Under the pieces are notes generated by a model. It was not told the origin of the DNA. It did not search any database and saw only the letters and a program-made list of their open reading frames with translations. A stretch of 64,000 bases of DNA from Megachile rotundata (lineage: Eukaryota > Arthropoda > Insecta > Hymenoptera > Megachilidae): positions 2,604,001 through 2,668,000 of the forward strand of contig NW_027473314.1 of assembly GCF_050947335.1 (NCBI RefSeq), in the 5' to 3' direction. Shown piece by piece: positions 16,471-33,271 of this stretch. How positions within the stretch are numbered: position 1 is the stretch's first letter; the number at the start of each line of letters is the position of its first letter. Both the position numbers and the translations under genes were made by a program.

Positions 16471-19400
16471 CATACAATCACAATCATACAATCACAATCA
16501 TACAATCACAATCATAGAATCACAATCATACAATCACAATCATACAATCACAATCATACAATCACAATCATACAATCACAATCATACAATCACAATCATA
16601 CAATCGCAATCATACAATCGCAATCATACAATCGCAATCATACAATCACAATCTCACAATCACAATCATACAATCACAATCACACAATCATAATCATACA
16701 ATCGCAATCATGCAATCACAATCATACAGAAACAATCATACAATCACTATCATACAATCACAATCATACAATCACAATCATACCATCACAATCTTACAAT
16801 CACAATCATACAATCACAATCATACAATTAATATCATACAATCACAATCACTCAATCGCAATCATACAATCACAATCTCACAATCACGATCATACAATCA
16901 CAATCTCATAATCACAATCACACAATCACAATCATACAATCACAATCATACAGTCATAATCATACAATCGCAATCATGCAATCACAATCATACAATAACA
17001 ATCATACGATCACAATCATACAATCACAATCATACAATCACAATCAAACAGTCAGAATCATACAATCACAATCATACAATCACGATCATACAATCACGAT
17101 CATACAATCACGATCATACAATCACAATCATACCATCACAGTCATACAATTACAATCATACAATCACAATCATACAATCATAATCACAAAATCACAATCA
17201 TACAATCACAATCATACAATCACAACCATACAATCACTATCATACAATCACAGTCATACAATCACAATCATACAATCACAGTCAGACAATCACAATCATA
17301 CAATCACAATCATACAATCACAATCATACAATCACAGTCATACAATCACAATCATACAATCACAGTCATACAATCACAATCATACAGTCACAATCATACA
17401 ATCACAATCATACAATCACAATCATACAATCAGAATCATAGAATCACAATCATAGAATCACAATCATACAATCACAATCATACAATCACAATCATACAAT
17501 CACAATCATAGAATCACAATCATACAATCACAATCATACAATCACAATCATACCATCACAATCTTACAATCACAATCATGCAATCACAATCATACAATCA
17601 CAATCATACAATCACAATCATACAATCACAATCATACAATCACAATCATACAATCACAATCATATAATCACAATCATACAATCACAATCATACAATCACA
17701 ATCATACAACCACAATCATACAATCGCAATCAAAGAATCACAATCATACGATCACAATCATACAATCACAATCATACAATCACAATCATACAATCACAAT
17801 CATACAGTCACAATCATACAATCACAATCATTCAATCACAATCATACAATCAAAATCATACAATCACAATCATACAATCACAATCATACAATCACAATCA
17901 TACAATCACAATCATACAATCACAATCATACAATCACAATCATACAATCGCAATCAATGAATCACAATCATACGATCACAATCATACAATCACAATCATG
18001 CAATCACAATCATACAATCGCAATCATACAATCACAGTCATACAATTACTATCATACAATCACAATCACTCAATCGCAATCATACAATCACAATCTCACA
18101 ATCACGATCATACAATCACAATCTCATAATCACAATCACACAATCACAATCATACAATCACAATCATACAGTCATAATCATACAATCGCAATCATGCAAT
18201 CACAATCATACAATAACAATCATACGATCACAATCATACAATCACAATCATACAATCACAATCAAACAGTCAGAATCATACAATCACAATCATACAATCA
18301 CGATCATACAATCACGATCATACAATCACGATCATACAATCACAATCATACCATCACAGTCATACAATTACAATCATACAATCACAATCATACAATCATA
18401 ATCACAAAATCACAATCAGACAATCACAATCATACAATCACAACCATACAATCACTATCATATAATCACAGTCATACAATCACAATCATACAATCACAGT
18501 CATACAATCACAATCATACAATCACAATCATACAATCACAATCATACAATCACAATCATACAATCACAGTCATACAATCACAATCATACAATCACAGTCA
18601 TACAATCACAATCATACAGTCACAATCATACAATCACAATCATACAATCACAATCATACAATCACAATCATACAATCACAATCATAGAATCACAATCATA
18701 GAATCACAATCATACAATCACAATCATACAATCACAATCATACAATCACAATCATACAATCACAATCATACAATCACAGTCATACAATCACAGTCATACA
18801 ATCACAATCATACAGTCACAATCATACAATCACAATCATACAATCACAATCATACAATCACAATCATACAATCACAATCATACAATCACAATCATAGAAT
18901 CACAATCATACAATCACAATCATGCAATCACAATCATACAATCACAATCATACAATCACAATCATACAATCACAATCATACAATCACAATCATACAATCA
19001 CAATCATACAATCACAATCATACAATCACAATCTCACAATCACAATCATACAATCACAATCATACAATCACAATCATACAATCACAATCATACAATCACA
19101 ATCATACAATCGCAATCATACAATTGCAATCATACAATCACAAACATACAGAAACAATCATACAATCTCTATCATACAATCACAATCATACAATCACAAT
19201 CAAACAGTCAGAATCATACAATCACAATCATACAATCACGATCATACAATCACGATCATACAATCACGATCATACAATCACAATCATACCATCACAGTCA
19301 TACAATTACAATCATACAATCACAATCATACAATCATAATCACAAAATCACAATCATACAATCACAATCATACAATCACAACCATACAATCACTATCATA

Positions 19401-21888
19401 CAATCACAGTCATACAATCACAATCATACAATCACAGTCATACAATCACAATCATACAATCACAATCATACAATCACAATCATACAATCACAGTCATACA
19501 ATCACAATCATACAATCACAGTCATACAATCACAATCATACAGTCACAATCATACAATCACAATCATACAATCACAATCATACAATCACAATCATACAAT
19601 CACAATCATAGAATCACAATCATAGAATCACAATCATACAATCACAATCATACAATCACAATCATACAATCACAATCATACAATCACAATCATACAATCA
19701 CAATCATACAATTACTATCATACAATCACAATCACTCAATCGCAATCATACAATCACAATCTCACAATCACGATCATACAATCACAATCTCATAATCACA
19801 ATCACACAATCACAATCATACAATCACAATCATACAGTCATAATCATACAATCGCAATCATGCAATCACAATCATACAATAACAATCATACGATCACAAT
19901 CATACAATCACAATCATACAATCACAATCAAACAGTCAGAATCATACAATCACAATCATACAATCACGATCATACAATCACGATCATACAATCACGATCA
20001 TACAATCACAATCATACCATCACAGTCATACAATTACAATCATACAATCACAATCATACAATCATAATCACAAAATCACAATCATACAATCACAATCATA
20101 CAATCACAACCATACAATCACTATCATACAATCACAGTCATACAATCACAATCATACAATCACAGTCAGACAATCACAATCATACAATCACAATCATACA
20201 ATCACAATCATACAATCACAGTCATACAATCACAATCATACAATCACAGTCATACAATCACAATCATACAGTCACAATCATACAATCACAATCATACAAT
20301 CACAATCATACAATCAGAATCATAGAATCACAATCATAGAATCACAATCATACAATCACAATCATACAATCACAATCATACAATCACAATCATAGAATCA
20401 CAATCATACAATCACAATCATACAATCACAATCATACCATCATAATCTTACAATCACAATCATGCAATCACAAACATACAATCACAATCATACAATCACA
20501 GTCATACAATCACAATCATACAATCACAATCATACAATCACAATCATATAATCACAATCATACAATCACAATCATACAATCACAATCATACAATCACAAT
20601 CATACAATCACAATCATACAATCGCAATCAAAGAATCACAATCATACGATCACAATCATACAATCACAATCATTCAATCACAATCATACAATCACAATCA
20701 TACAATCACAATCATACAATCACAATCATACAATCAAAATCATACAATCACAATCATACAATCACAATCATACAATCACAATCATACAATCACAATCATA
20801 CAATCGCAATCAATGAATCACAATCATACGATCACAATCATACAATCACAATCATGCAATCACAATCATACAATCGCAATCATACAATCACAGTCATACA
20901 ATTACTATCATACAATCACAATCACTCAATCGCAATCATACAATCACAATCTCACAATCACGATCATACAATCACAATCTCATAATCACAATCACACAAT
21001 CACAATCATACAATCACAATCATACAGTCATAATCATACAATCGCAATCATGCAATCACAATCATACAATAACAATCATACGATCACAATCATACAATCA
21101 CAATCATACAATCACAATCAAACAGTCAGAATCATACAATCACAATCATACAATCACGATCATACAATCACGATCATACAATCACGATCATACAATCACA
21201 ATCATACCATCACAGTCATACAATTACAATCATACAATCACAATCATACAATCATAATCACAAAATCACAATCATACAATCACAATCATACAATCACAAC
21301 CATACAATCACTATCATACAATCACAGTCATACAATCACAATCATACAATCACAGTCATACAATCACAATCATACAATCACAATCATACAATCACAATCA
21401 TACAATCACAGTCATACAATCACAATCATACAATCACAGTCATACAATCACAATCATACAGTCACAATCATACAATCACAATCATACAATCACAATCATA
21501 CAATCACAATCATACAATCACAATCATACAATCACAATCATACAATCACAATCATACAATCACAATCATACAATCACAATCATACAATCACAATCATACA
21601 ATCACAATCATACAATCACAATCATACAATCGCAATAAAAGAATCACAATCATACAATCACAATCATACAATCACAATCATACAATCGCAATCATACAAT
21701 CGCAATCATACAATCACAATCATACAATCACAATCATACAATCACAATCATACAATCACAATCTCACAATCACAATCATACAATCACAATCATACAATCA
21801 TAATCATACAATCGCAATCATGCAATCACAATCATACAGAAACAATCATACAATCACTATCATACAATCACAATCATACAATCACAAT
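16471..21888. repeat. Block B inside A copy 4, internally duplicated (about 5,418 bp, 387 units)
   Basis: Marker alignment with copy 1 (2747 to 16411, and 2807 to 21889) gives 5,418 extra bases, 387 units. CATGCAATC followed by CATACAATAAC recurs at 16976, 18194, 19860 and 21050. The spacings are 1,218, 1,666 and 1,190 bp, so alternate copies lie 2,884 and 2,856 bp apart. A CAATGAATC unit at 17955 recurs at 20811, also 2,856 bp apart. B has therefore nearly doubled as a unit of about 2.87 kb. Confidence 0.75.
17955..20810. repeat. About 2.86-kb sub-repeat within block B
   Basis: The segment from the CAATGAATC unit at 17955 to its return at 20811 is 2,856 bp (204 units). The sequence after 20811 repeats the order after 17955: CATGCAATC, an ATTACTATC unit, CATCACTCAATCGC, CTCATAATC, then the CAAACAGTCAG and triple CACGATCAT markers. 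It is interpreted as one period of a tandem duplication. Confidence 0.72.
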
Positions 21889-22855
21889 CATACCATCACA
21901 ATCTTACAATCACAATCATGCAATCACAATCACACAATCACAATCATACAGTCACAATCATACAAGCACAATCATACAATCACAATCATACAATCATAAT
22001 CATACAATCACAATCATACAGGGACAATCATACAATCACAATCATACAGTCACAATCATACAATCACAATCATAGAATCACAATCATACAATCACAATCA
22101 TACAATGACAATCATACAATCACAATCATATAATCACAATCATACAATCACAATCATACAATCACAATCATACAATCACAATCATACAATCACAATCATA
22201 CAATCACAGTCATACAATTACAATCATACAATCACAATCATACAATCACAATCATACAATCACAATCATACAATCACAATCATACAATCACAGTCATACA
22301 ATCACAATCATACAATCACAGTCATACAATCACAATCATACAGTCACAATCATACAATCACAATCATACAATCACAATCATACAATCACAATCATACAAT
22401 CACAATCATAGAATCACAATCATACAATCACAATCATACAATCACAATCATACAATCGCAATAAAAGAATCACAATCATACAATCACAATCATACAATCA
22501 CAATCATACAATCACAATCTCACAATCACAGTCATACAGTCACAATCATAAAATCACAATCATAGAATCACAATCATACAATCACAATCATGCAATCACA
22601 ATCATAAAATCGCAATCATACAATCACAATCATACAATCACAATCATACAATCACAATCATACAATCACAATCTCACAATCACGATCATACAATAACGAT
22701 CATACAATCACAATCATACAATCACAATCATACAATCGCAATCATACAATCACAAACATACAGAAACAATCATACAACCACTATCATACAATCACAATCA
22801 TACAATCACAATCATACAATCACAATTACACAATCACAATCATACAATCGCAATC

Positions 22856-25800
22856 ATGCAATCACAATCATACAATCGCAATCATACAATCACAATCATA
22901 CAATTACAATCATACAATCACAATCATACAATCACAATCATACAATCACAATCTCACAATCACGATCATACAATAACGATCATACAATCACAATCATACA
23001 ATCACAATCATACAATCGCAATCATACAATCACCAACATACAGAAACAATCATACAACCACTATCATACAATCACAATCATACAATCACAATCATACAAT
23101 CACAATCATACAATCACAATCATACAATCACAATCATACAATCACAATCATACAGTCACAATCATGCAATCACAATCATACAATCACAATCATACAATCA
23201 CAATCATACAATCACAATCATACAATCACAATCATACAATCACAATCATACAATCACAATCATACAATCACAATCATACAATCACAATCATACAATCACA
23301 ATCATACAATCACAGTCATACAATCACAATCATACAATCACAATCATACAATCGCAATCATACAATCACAATCATACGATCACAATCATACGATCACAAT
23401 CATACAATCACAATCATACAATCACAATCATACAATCGCAATCATACAATCACAATCATACAATTACTATCATACAATCACAATCATTCAATCGCAATCA
23501 TACAATCACAATCTCACAATCACGATCATACAATCACGATCATACAATCACAATCTCACAATCACAATCACACAATCACAATCATACAATCACAATCATA
23601 CAATCATAATCATACAATCGCAATCATGCAATCACAATCCTACAGAAACAATCATACAATCACTATCATACAATCACAATCATACAATCACAATCATACC
23701 ATCACAATCATACAATCACAATCATGCAATCACAATCATACAATCACAATCATACAATCACAATCATACAATCACAATCAAACAATCACAATCATACAAT
23801 CACAATCATACAATCGCAATCATAAAATCACAATCATACAATAACAATCATACCATCACAATCATACAATCACAATCAGACAATCACAATCATACAATCG
23901 CAATAAAAGAATCACAATCATACAATCACAATCATACAATCACAATCATACAATCACAATCATACAATCACAATCATACAATCACAATCTCACAATCACA
24001 ATCATACAGTCACAATCATACAATCACAATCATAGAATCACAATCATACAATCACAATCTCACAATCACGATCATACAATAACGATCATACAATCACAAT
24101 CATACAATCACAATCATACAATCACAATCATAGAATCACAATCATACAATCACAATCATACAATCGCAATAAAAGAATCACAATCATACAATCACAATCA
24201 TACAATCACAATCATACAATCACAATCATACAATCACAATCATACAATCACAATCATACAATCACAATCATACAATCACAATCAGACAATCACAATCATA
24301 CAATCACAATCATACAATCACAATCATACAATCACAATCATACAATCACAATCATACAATCACAATCATACAATCACAATCATACAATCACAATCATACA
24401 ATCGCAATCGTACAATCGCAATCATACAATCACAATCATACGATCACAATCATACAATCACAATCATACAATCACAATCATACAATCGCAATCATACAAT
24501 CACAATCATACAATGACTATCAAACAATCACAATCATACTATCACAATCATACAATCGCAATCATAAAATCACAATCATACAATAACAATCATACCATCA
24601 CAATCATACAATCACAATCAGACAATCACAATCATACAATCGCAATAAAAGAATCACAATCATACAATCACAATCATACAATCACAATCATACAATCACA
24701 ATCATACAATCACAATCTCACAATCACAATCATACAGTCACAATCATACAATCACAATCATACAATCGCAATCATACAATCGCAATCATACAATCACAAT
24801 CATACGATCACAATCATACAATCACAATCATACAATCACAATCATACAATCGCAATCATACAATCACAATCATACAATCGCAATCATACAATTACTATCA
24901 TACAATCACAATCATTCAATCGCAATCATACAATCACAATCTCACAATCACGATCATACATTCACGATCATACAATCACAATCTCACAATCACAATCACA
25001 CAATCACAATCATACAATCACAATCATACCATCATAATCATACAATCGCAATCATGCAATCACAATCCTACAGAAACAATCATACAATCACTATCATACA
25101 ATCACAATCATACAATCACAATCATACCATCACAATCATACAATCACAATCATGCAATCACAATCATACAATCACAATCATACAATCACAATCATACAAT
25201 CACAATCAAACAATCACAATCATACAATCACAATCATAGAATCACAATCATACAATCACAATCATACAATCGCAATAAAAGAATCACAATCATACAATCA
25301 CAATCATACAATCACAATCATACAATAACAATCATACCATCACAATCATACAATCACAATCAGACAATCACAATCATACAATCGCAATAAAAGAATCACA
25401 ATCATACAATCACAATCATACAATCACAATCATACAATCACAATCATACAATCACAATCTCACAATCACAATCATACAGTCACAATCATACAATCACAAT
25501 CATAGAATCACAATCATACAATCACAATCTCACAATCACGATCATACAATAACGATCATACAATCACAATCATACAATCACAATCATACAATCGCAATCA
25601 TACAATCACAAACATACAGAAACAATCATGCAACCACCATCATACAATCACAATCATACAATCACAATCATACAATCACAATCATACAATCACAATCATA
25701 CAATCACAATCATACAATCACAATCATACAATCGCAATAAAAGAATCACAATCATACAATCACAATCATACAATCACAATCATACAATCACAATCATACA

Positions 25801-28800
25801 ATCACAATCATACAATCACAATCATACAATCACAATCATACAATCACAATCAGACAATCACAATCATACAATCACAATCATACAATCACAATCATACAAT
25901 CACAATCATACAATCACAATCATACAATCACAATCATACAATCGCAATCGTACAATCGCAATCATACAATCACAATCATACGATCACAATCATACAATCA
26001 CAATCATACAATCACAATCATACAATCGCAATCATACAATCACAATCATACAATGACTATCATACAATCACAATCATTCAATCGCAATCATACAATCACA
26101 ATCTGACAATCACGATCATACAATCACGATCATACAATCACAATCTCACAATCACAATCACACAATCACAATCATACAATCACAATCATACAATCATAAT
26201 CATACAATCGCAATCATGCAATCACAATCGTACAGAAACAATCATACAATCACTATCATACAATCACAAGCATACAATCACAATCATACCATCACAATCA
26301 TACAATCACAATCATGCAATCACAATCATACAATCACAATCATACAATCACAATCATACAATCACAATCAAACAATCACAATCATACAATCACAATCATA
26401 CAATCGCAATCATAAAATCACAATCATACAATAACAATCATACCATCACAATCATACAATCACAATCAGACAATCACAATCATACAATCGCAATAAAAGA
26501 ATCACAATCATACAATCACAATCATACAATCACAATCATACAATCACAATCATACAATCACAATCTCACAATCACAATCATACAGTCACAATCATACAAT
26601 CACAATCATACAATCGCAATCATACAATCGCAATCATACAATCACAATCATACGATCACAATCATACAATCACAATCATACAATCACAATCATACAATCG
26701 CAATCATACAATCACAATCATACAATTACTATCATACAATCACAATCATTCAATCGCAATCATACAATCACAATCTCACAATCACGATCATACATTCACG
26801 ATCATACAATCACAATCTCACAATCACAATCACACAATCACAATCATACAATCACAATCATACAATCAGAATCATACAATCGCAATCATGCAATCACAAT
26901 CCTACAGAAACAATCATACAATCACTATCATACAATCACAATCATACAATCACAATCATACCATCACAATCATACAATCACAATCATGCAATCACAATCA
27001 TACAATCACAATCATACAATCACAATCATACAATCACAATCAAACAATCACAATCATACAATCACAATCATACAATCGCAATCATAAAATCACAATCATA
27101 CAATAACAATCATACCATCACAATCATACAATCACAATCAGACAATCACAATCATACAATCGCAATAAAAGAATCACAATCATACAATCACAATCATACA
27201 ATCACAATCATACAATCACAATCATACAATCACAATCATACAATCACAATCTCACAATCACGATCATACAATAACGATCATACAATCACAATCATACAAT
27301 CACAATCATACAATCACAATCATAGAATCACAATCATACAATCACAATCATACAATCGCAATAAAAGAATCACAATCATACAATCACAATCATACAATCA
27401 CAATCATACAATAACAATCATACCATCACAATCATACAATCACAATCAGACAATCACAATCATACAATCGCAATAAAAGAATCACAATCATACAATCACA
27501 ATCATACAATCACAATCATACAATCACAATCATACAATCACAATCATACAATCACAATCTCACAATCACAATCATACAGTCACAATCATACAATCACAAT
27601 CATAGAATCACAATCATACAATCACAATCTCACAATCACGATCATACAATAACGATCATACAATCACAATCATACAATCACAATCATACAATCGCAATCA
27701 TACAATCACAAACATACAGAAACAATCATGCAACCACCATCATACAATCACAATCATACAATCACAATCATACAATCACAATCATACAATCACAATCATA
27801 CAATCACAATCATACAATCACAATCATACAATCACAATCATACAATCACAATCATACCATCACAATCATACAATCACAATCATGCAATCACAATCATACA
27901 ATCACAATCATACAATCACAATCATACAATCACAATCATACAATCACAATCATACAATCACAATCATACAATCACAATCAAACAATCACAATCATACAAT
28001 CACAATCATTCAATCGCAATCATACAATCACAATCTCACAATCACGATCATACAATCACGATCATACAATCACAATCTCACAATCACAATCACACAATCA
28101 CAATCATACAATCACAATCATACAATCATAATCATACAATCGCAATCATGCAATCACAATCCTACAGAAACAATCATACAATCACTATCATACAATCATA
28201 ATCATACAATCGCAATCATGCAATCACAATCCTACAGAAACAATCATACAATCACTATCATACAATCACAATCATACAATCACAATCATACCATCACAAT
28301 CATACAATCACAATCATGCAATCACAATCATACAATCACAATCATACAATCACAATCATACAATCACAATCATACAATCACAATCAAACAATCACAATCA
28401 TACAATCACAATAATACAATCGCAATCAGACAATCACAATCATACAATCGCAATAAAGGAATCACAATCATACAATCACAATCATACAATCACAATACTA
28501 CAATCACAATCATACAATCACAATCTCACAATCACGATCATACAATAACGATCATACAATCACAATCATATAATCACAATCATACAATCGCAATCATACA
28601 ATCACAAACATACAGAAACAATCATACAACCACTATCATACAATCACAATCATACAATCACAATCATACAATCACAATCACACAATCACAATCATACAAC
28701 CGCAATCATGCAATCACAATCATACAATCGCAATCATACAATCACAATCATACAATCACAATCATACAATCACAATCATACAATCACAATCTCACAATCA

Positions 28801-30233
28801 CGATCATACAATAACGATCATACAATCACAATCATACAATCACAATCATACAATCGCAATCATACAATCACAAACATACAGAAACAATCATACAACCACT
28901 ATCATACAATCACAATCATACAATCACAATCATACAATCACAATCATACAATCACAATCATACAATCACAATCATACAATCACAATCATGCAGTCACAAT
29001 CATGCAATCACAATCATACAATCACAATCATACAATCACAATCATACAATCACAATCATACAATCACAATCATACAATCACAATCATACAATCACAATCA
29101 TACAATCACAATCATACAATCACAATCATACAATCACAATCAGACAATCACAATCATACAATCACAATCATACAATCACAATCATACAATCACAATCATA
29201 CAATCGCAATCATACAATCGCAATCATACAATCGCAATCATACAATCGCAATCATACAATCGCAATCAAAGAATCACAATCATACGATCACAATCATACA
29301 ATCACAATCATACAATCACAATCATACAATCGCAATCATACAATCACAATCATACAATTACTATCATACAATCACAATCATTCAATCGCAATCATACAAT
29401 CACAATCTCACAATCACTATCATACAATCACGATCATACAATCACAATCTCACAATCACAATCACACAATCACAATCATACAATCACAATCATACAATCA
29501 TAATCATACAATCGCAATCATGCAATCACAATCCTACAGAAACAATCATACAATCACTATCATACAATCACAATCATACAATCACAATCATACCATCACA
29601 ATCATACAATCACAATCATGCAATCACAATCATACAATCACAATCATACAATCACAATCATACAATCACAATCAAACAATCACAATCATACAATCACAAT
29701 CATACAATCGCAATCATAAAATCACAATCATACAATAACAATCATACCATCACAATCATACAATCACAATCAGACAATCACAATCATACAATCGCAATCA
29801 TACAATCACAATCATACCATCACAATCATACAATCACAATCATGCAATCACAATCATACAATCACAATCATACAATCACAATCATACAATCACAATCAAA
29901 CAATCACAATCGTACAATCACAATCATAAAATCACAATCATAGAATCACAATCATACAATCACAATCATGCAATCACAATCATAAAATCGCAATCATACA
30001 ATCACAATCATACAATCACAATCATACAATCACAATCATACAATCACAATCTCACAATCACGATCATACAATAACGATCATACAATCACAATCATACAAT
30101 CACAATCATACAATCGCAATCATACAATCACAAACATACAGAAACAATCATACAACCACTATCATACAATCACAATCATACAATCACAATCATACAATCA
30201 CAATTACACAATCACAATCATACAATCGCAATC
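22856..30233. repeat. Higher-order repeat A, copy 5, with most of its body replaced by C-type blocks (7,378 bp, 527 units)
   Basis: Markers follow copy 1 at an offset of 22,512 to 22,540 bp as far as CAATGACTATC at 24511. At 24521 the next unit is CAAACAATC instead of CATACAATC and the order changes. Family A order returns at about 29929 with CATAAAATC, CATAGAATC and CATGCAATC, leading to the next anchor at 30234. There is no block B and no CAGGGAC unit. Confidence 0.7.
28708..29930. repeat. Segment duplicated 8,050 bp downstream (first copy)
   Basis: The series from the CATGCAATC anchor at 28708 through CATGCAGTC near 28987, successive ATCGCAAT units, CAAAGAATC near 29266, a CACTATC unit and CCTACAGAAAC after 29520 is repeated at 36758-37990. 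The offset is 8,050 bp (575 units), becoming 8,049 after the 13-bp unit at 37121. The corresponding unit here, at 29071, is a normal 14-bp consensus unit. Confidence 0.72.
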
Positions 30234-32180
30234 ATGCAATCACAATCATACAATCGCAATCATACAATCACAATCATACAATTACAATCATACAATCACA
30301 ATCATACAATCACAATCATACAATCACAATCTCACAATCACGATCATACAATAACGATCATACAATCACAATCATACAATCACAATCATACAATCGCAAT
30401 CATACAATCACAAACATACAGAAACAATCATACAACCACTATCATACAATCACAATCATACAATCACAATCATACAATCACAATCATACAATCACAATCA
30501 TACAATCACAATCATACAGTCACAATCATGCAATCACAATCATACAATCACAATCATACAATCACAATCATACAATCACAATCATACAATCGCAATCATA
30601 CAATCGCAATCATACAATCACAATCATACGATCACAATCATACAATCACAATCATACAATCACAATCATACAATCGCAATCATACAATCACAATCATACA
30701 ATTACTATCATACAATCACAATCATTCAATCGCAATCATACAATCACAATCTCACAATCACGATCATACAATCACGATCATACAATCACAATCTCACAAT
30801 CACAATCACACAATCACAATCATACAATCACAATCATACAATCATAATCATACAATCGCAATCATGCAATCACAATCCTACAGAAACAATCATACAATCA
30901 CTATCATACAATCACAATCATACAATCACAATCATACCATCACAATCATACAATCACAATCATGCAATCACAATCATACAATCACAATCATACAATCACA
31001 ATCATACAATCACAATCAAACAATCACAATCATACAATCACAATCATACAATCGCAATCATAAAATCACAATCATACAATAACAATCATACCATCACAAT
31101 CATACAATCACAATCAGACAATGACAATCATACAATCGCAATAAAAGAATCACAATCATACAATCACAATCATACAATCACAATCATACAATCACAATCT
31201 CACAATCACAATCATACAGTCACACTCATACAATCACAATCATAGAATCACAATCATACAATCACAATCTCACAATCACGATCATACAATAACGATCATA
31301 CAATCACAATCATACAATCACAATCATACAATCACAATCATAGAATCACAATCATACAATCACAATCATACAATCGCAATAAAAGAATCACAATCATACA
31401 ATCACAATCATACAATCACAATCATACAATCACAATCATACAATCACAATCATACAATCACAATCATACAATCACAATCATACAATCACAATCATACAAT
31501 CACAATCATACAATCACAATCAGACAATCACAATCATACAATCACAATCATACAATCACAATCATACAATCACAATCATACAATCACAATCATACAATCA
31601 CAATCATACAATCACAATCATACAATCGCAATCGTACAATCGCAATCATACAATCACAATCATACGATCACAATCATACAATCACAATCATACAATCACA
31701 ATCATACAATCGCAATCATACAATCACAATCATACAATGACTATCATACAATCACAATCATTCAATCGCAATCATACAATCACAATCTGACAATCACGAT
31801 CATACAATCACGATCATACAATCACAATCTCACAATCACAATCACACAATCACAATCATACAATCACAATCATACAATCATAATCATACAATCGCAATCA
31901 TGCAATCACAATCCTACAGAAACAATCATACAATCACTATCATACAATCACAAGCATACAATCACAATCATACCATCACAATCATACAATCACAATCATG
32001 CAATCACAATCATACAATCACAATCATACAATCACAATCATACAATCACAATCAAACAATCACAATCATACAATCACAATCATACAATCGCAATCATAAA
32101 ATCACAATCATACAATAACAATCATACCATCACAATCATACAATCACAATCAGACAATCACAATCATACAATCGCAATAA
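30234..32180. repeat. Partial higher-order repeat A, copy 6
   Basis: The A anchor at 30234 is followed by the A marker order, including the ATTACTATC/CATTCAATC pair near 30703, CCTACAGAAAC near 30880 and again after 31900, and AATAAAAGAATC near 31140. After about 32180 it gives way to the 686-bp tandem. A spacing of 29,764 bp (2,126 units) links 2136 to 31900. Confidence 0.65.
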
Positions 32181-33271
32181 AAGAATCACAATCATACAAT
32201 CACAATCATACAATCACAATCATACAATCGCAATCGTACAATCGCAATCATACAATCACAATCATACGATCACAATCATACAATCACAATCATACAATCG
32301 CAATCGTACAATCGCAATCATACAATCACAATCATACGATCACAATCATACAATCACAATCATACAATCACAATCATACAATCACAATCATACAATCGCA
32401 ATCATACAATCACAATCATACAATGACTATCATACAATCACAATCATTCAATCGCAATCATACAATCACAATCTGACAATCACGATCATACAATCACGAT
32501 CATACAATCACAATCTCACAATCACAATCACACAATCACAATCATACAATCACAATCATACAATCATAATCATACAATCGCAATCATGCAATCACAATCC
32601 TACAGAAACAATCATACAATCACTATCATACAATCACAAGCATACAATCACAATCATACCATCACAATCATACAATCACAATCATGCAATCACAATCATA
32701 CAATCACAATCATACAATCACAATCATACAATCACAATCAAACAATCACAATCATACAATCACAATCATACAATCGCAATCATAAAATCACAATCATACA
32801 ATAACAATCATACCATCACAATCATACAATCACAATCAGACAATCACAATCATACAATCGCAATAAAAGAATCACAATCATACAATCACAATCATACAAT
32901 CACAATCATACAATCACAATCATACAATCACAATCTCACAATCACAATCATACAGTCACAATCATACAATCACAATCATACAATCGCAATCATACAATCG
33001 CAATCATACAATCGCAATCATACAATCACAATCATACGATCACAATCATACAATCACAATCATACAATCACAATCATACAATCGCAATCATACAATCACA
33101 ATCATACAATTACTATCATACAATCACAATCATTCAATCGCAATCATACAATCACAATCTCACAATCACGATCATACATTCACGATCATACAATCACAAT
33201 CTCACAATCACAATCACACAATCACAATCATACAATCACAATCATACAATCATAATCATACAATCGCAATC
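31900..33271. repeat. 686-bp tandem repeat (two periods, third started)
   Basis: The CATGCAATC/CCTACAGAAAC marker lies at 31900, 32586 and 33272, each step 686 bp (49 units). The two intervals carry the same marker series: an AGCATACAATC variant, CATACCATC, CATGCAATC, CAAACAATC and CATAAAATC. The 672-bp step from 26216 to 26888 (48 units) looks like the same sub-repeat with one unit fewer. Confidence 0.75.

Larger units (their letters stand above)
13938..22855. repeat. Higher-order repeat A, copy 4, carrying an enlarged block B (8,918 bp, 637 units)
   Basis: The A part runs to about 16470 (CCTACAGAAAC after 15758). The order then leaves A and returns at about 21889 with the CATACCATC series and CAGGGAC at 22015. 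Copies 3 and 4 together make a larger A-plus-B repeat of 6.9 and 8.9 kb, whereas copies 1 and 2 are A only. Confidence 0.82.
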
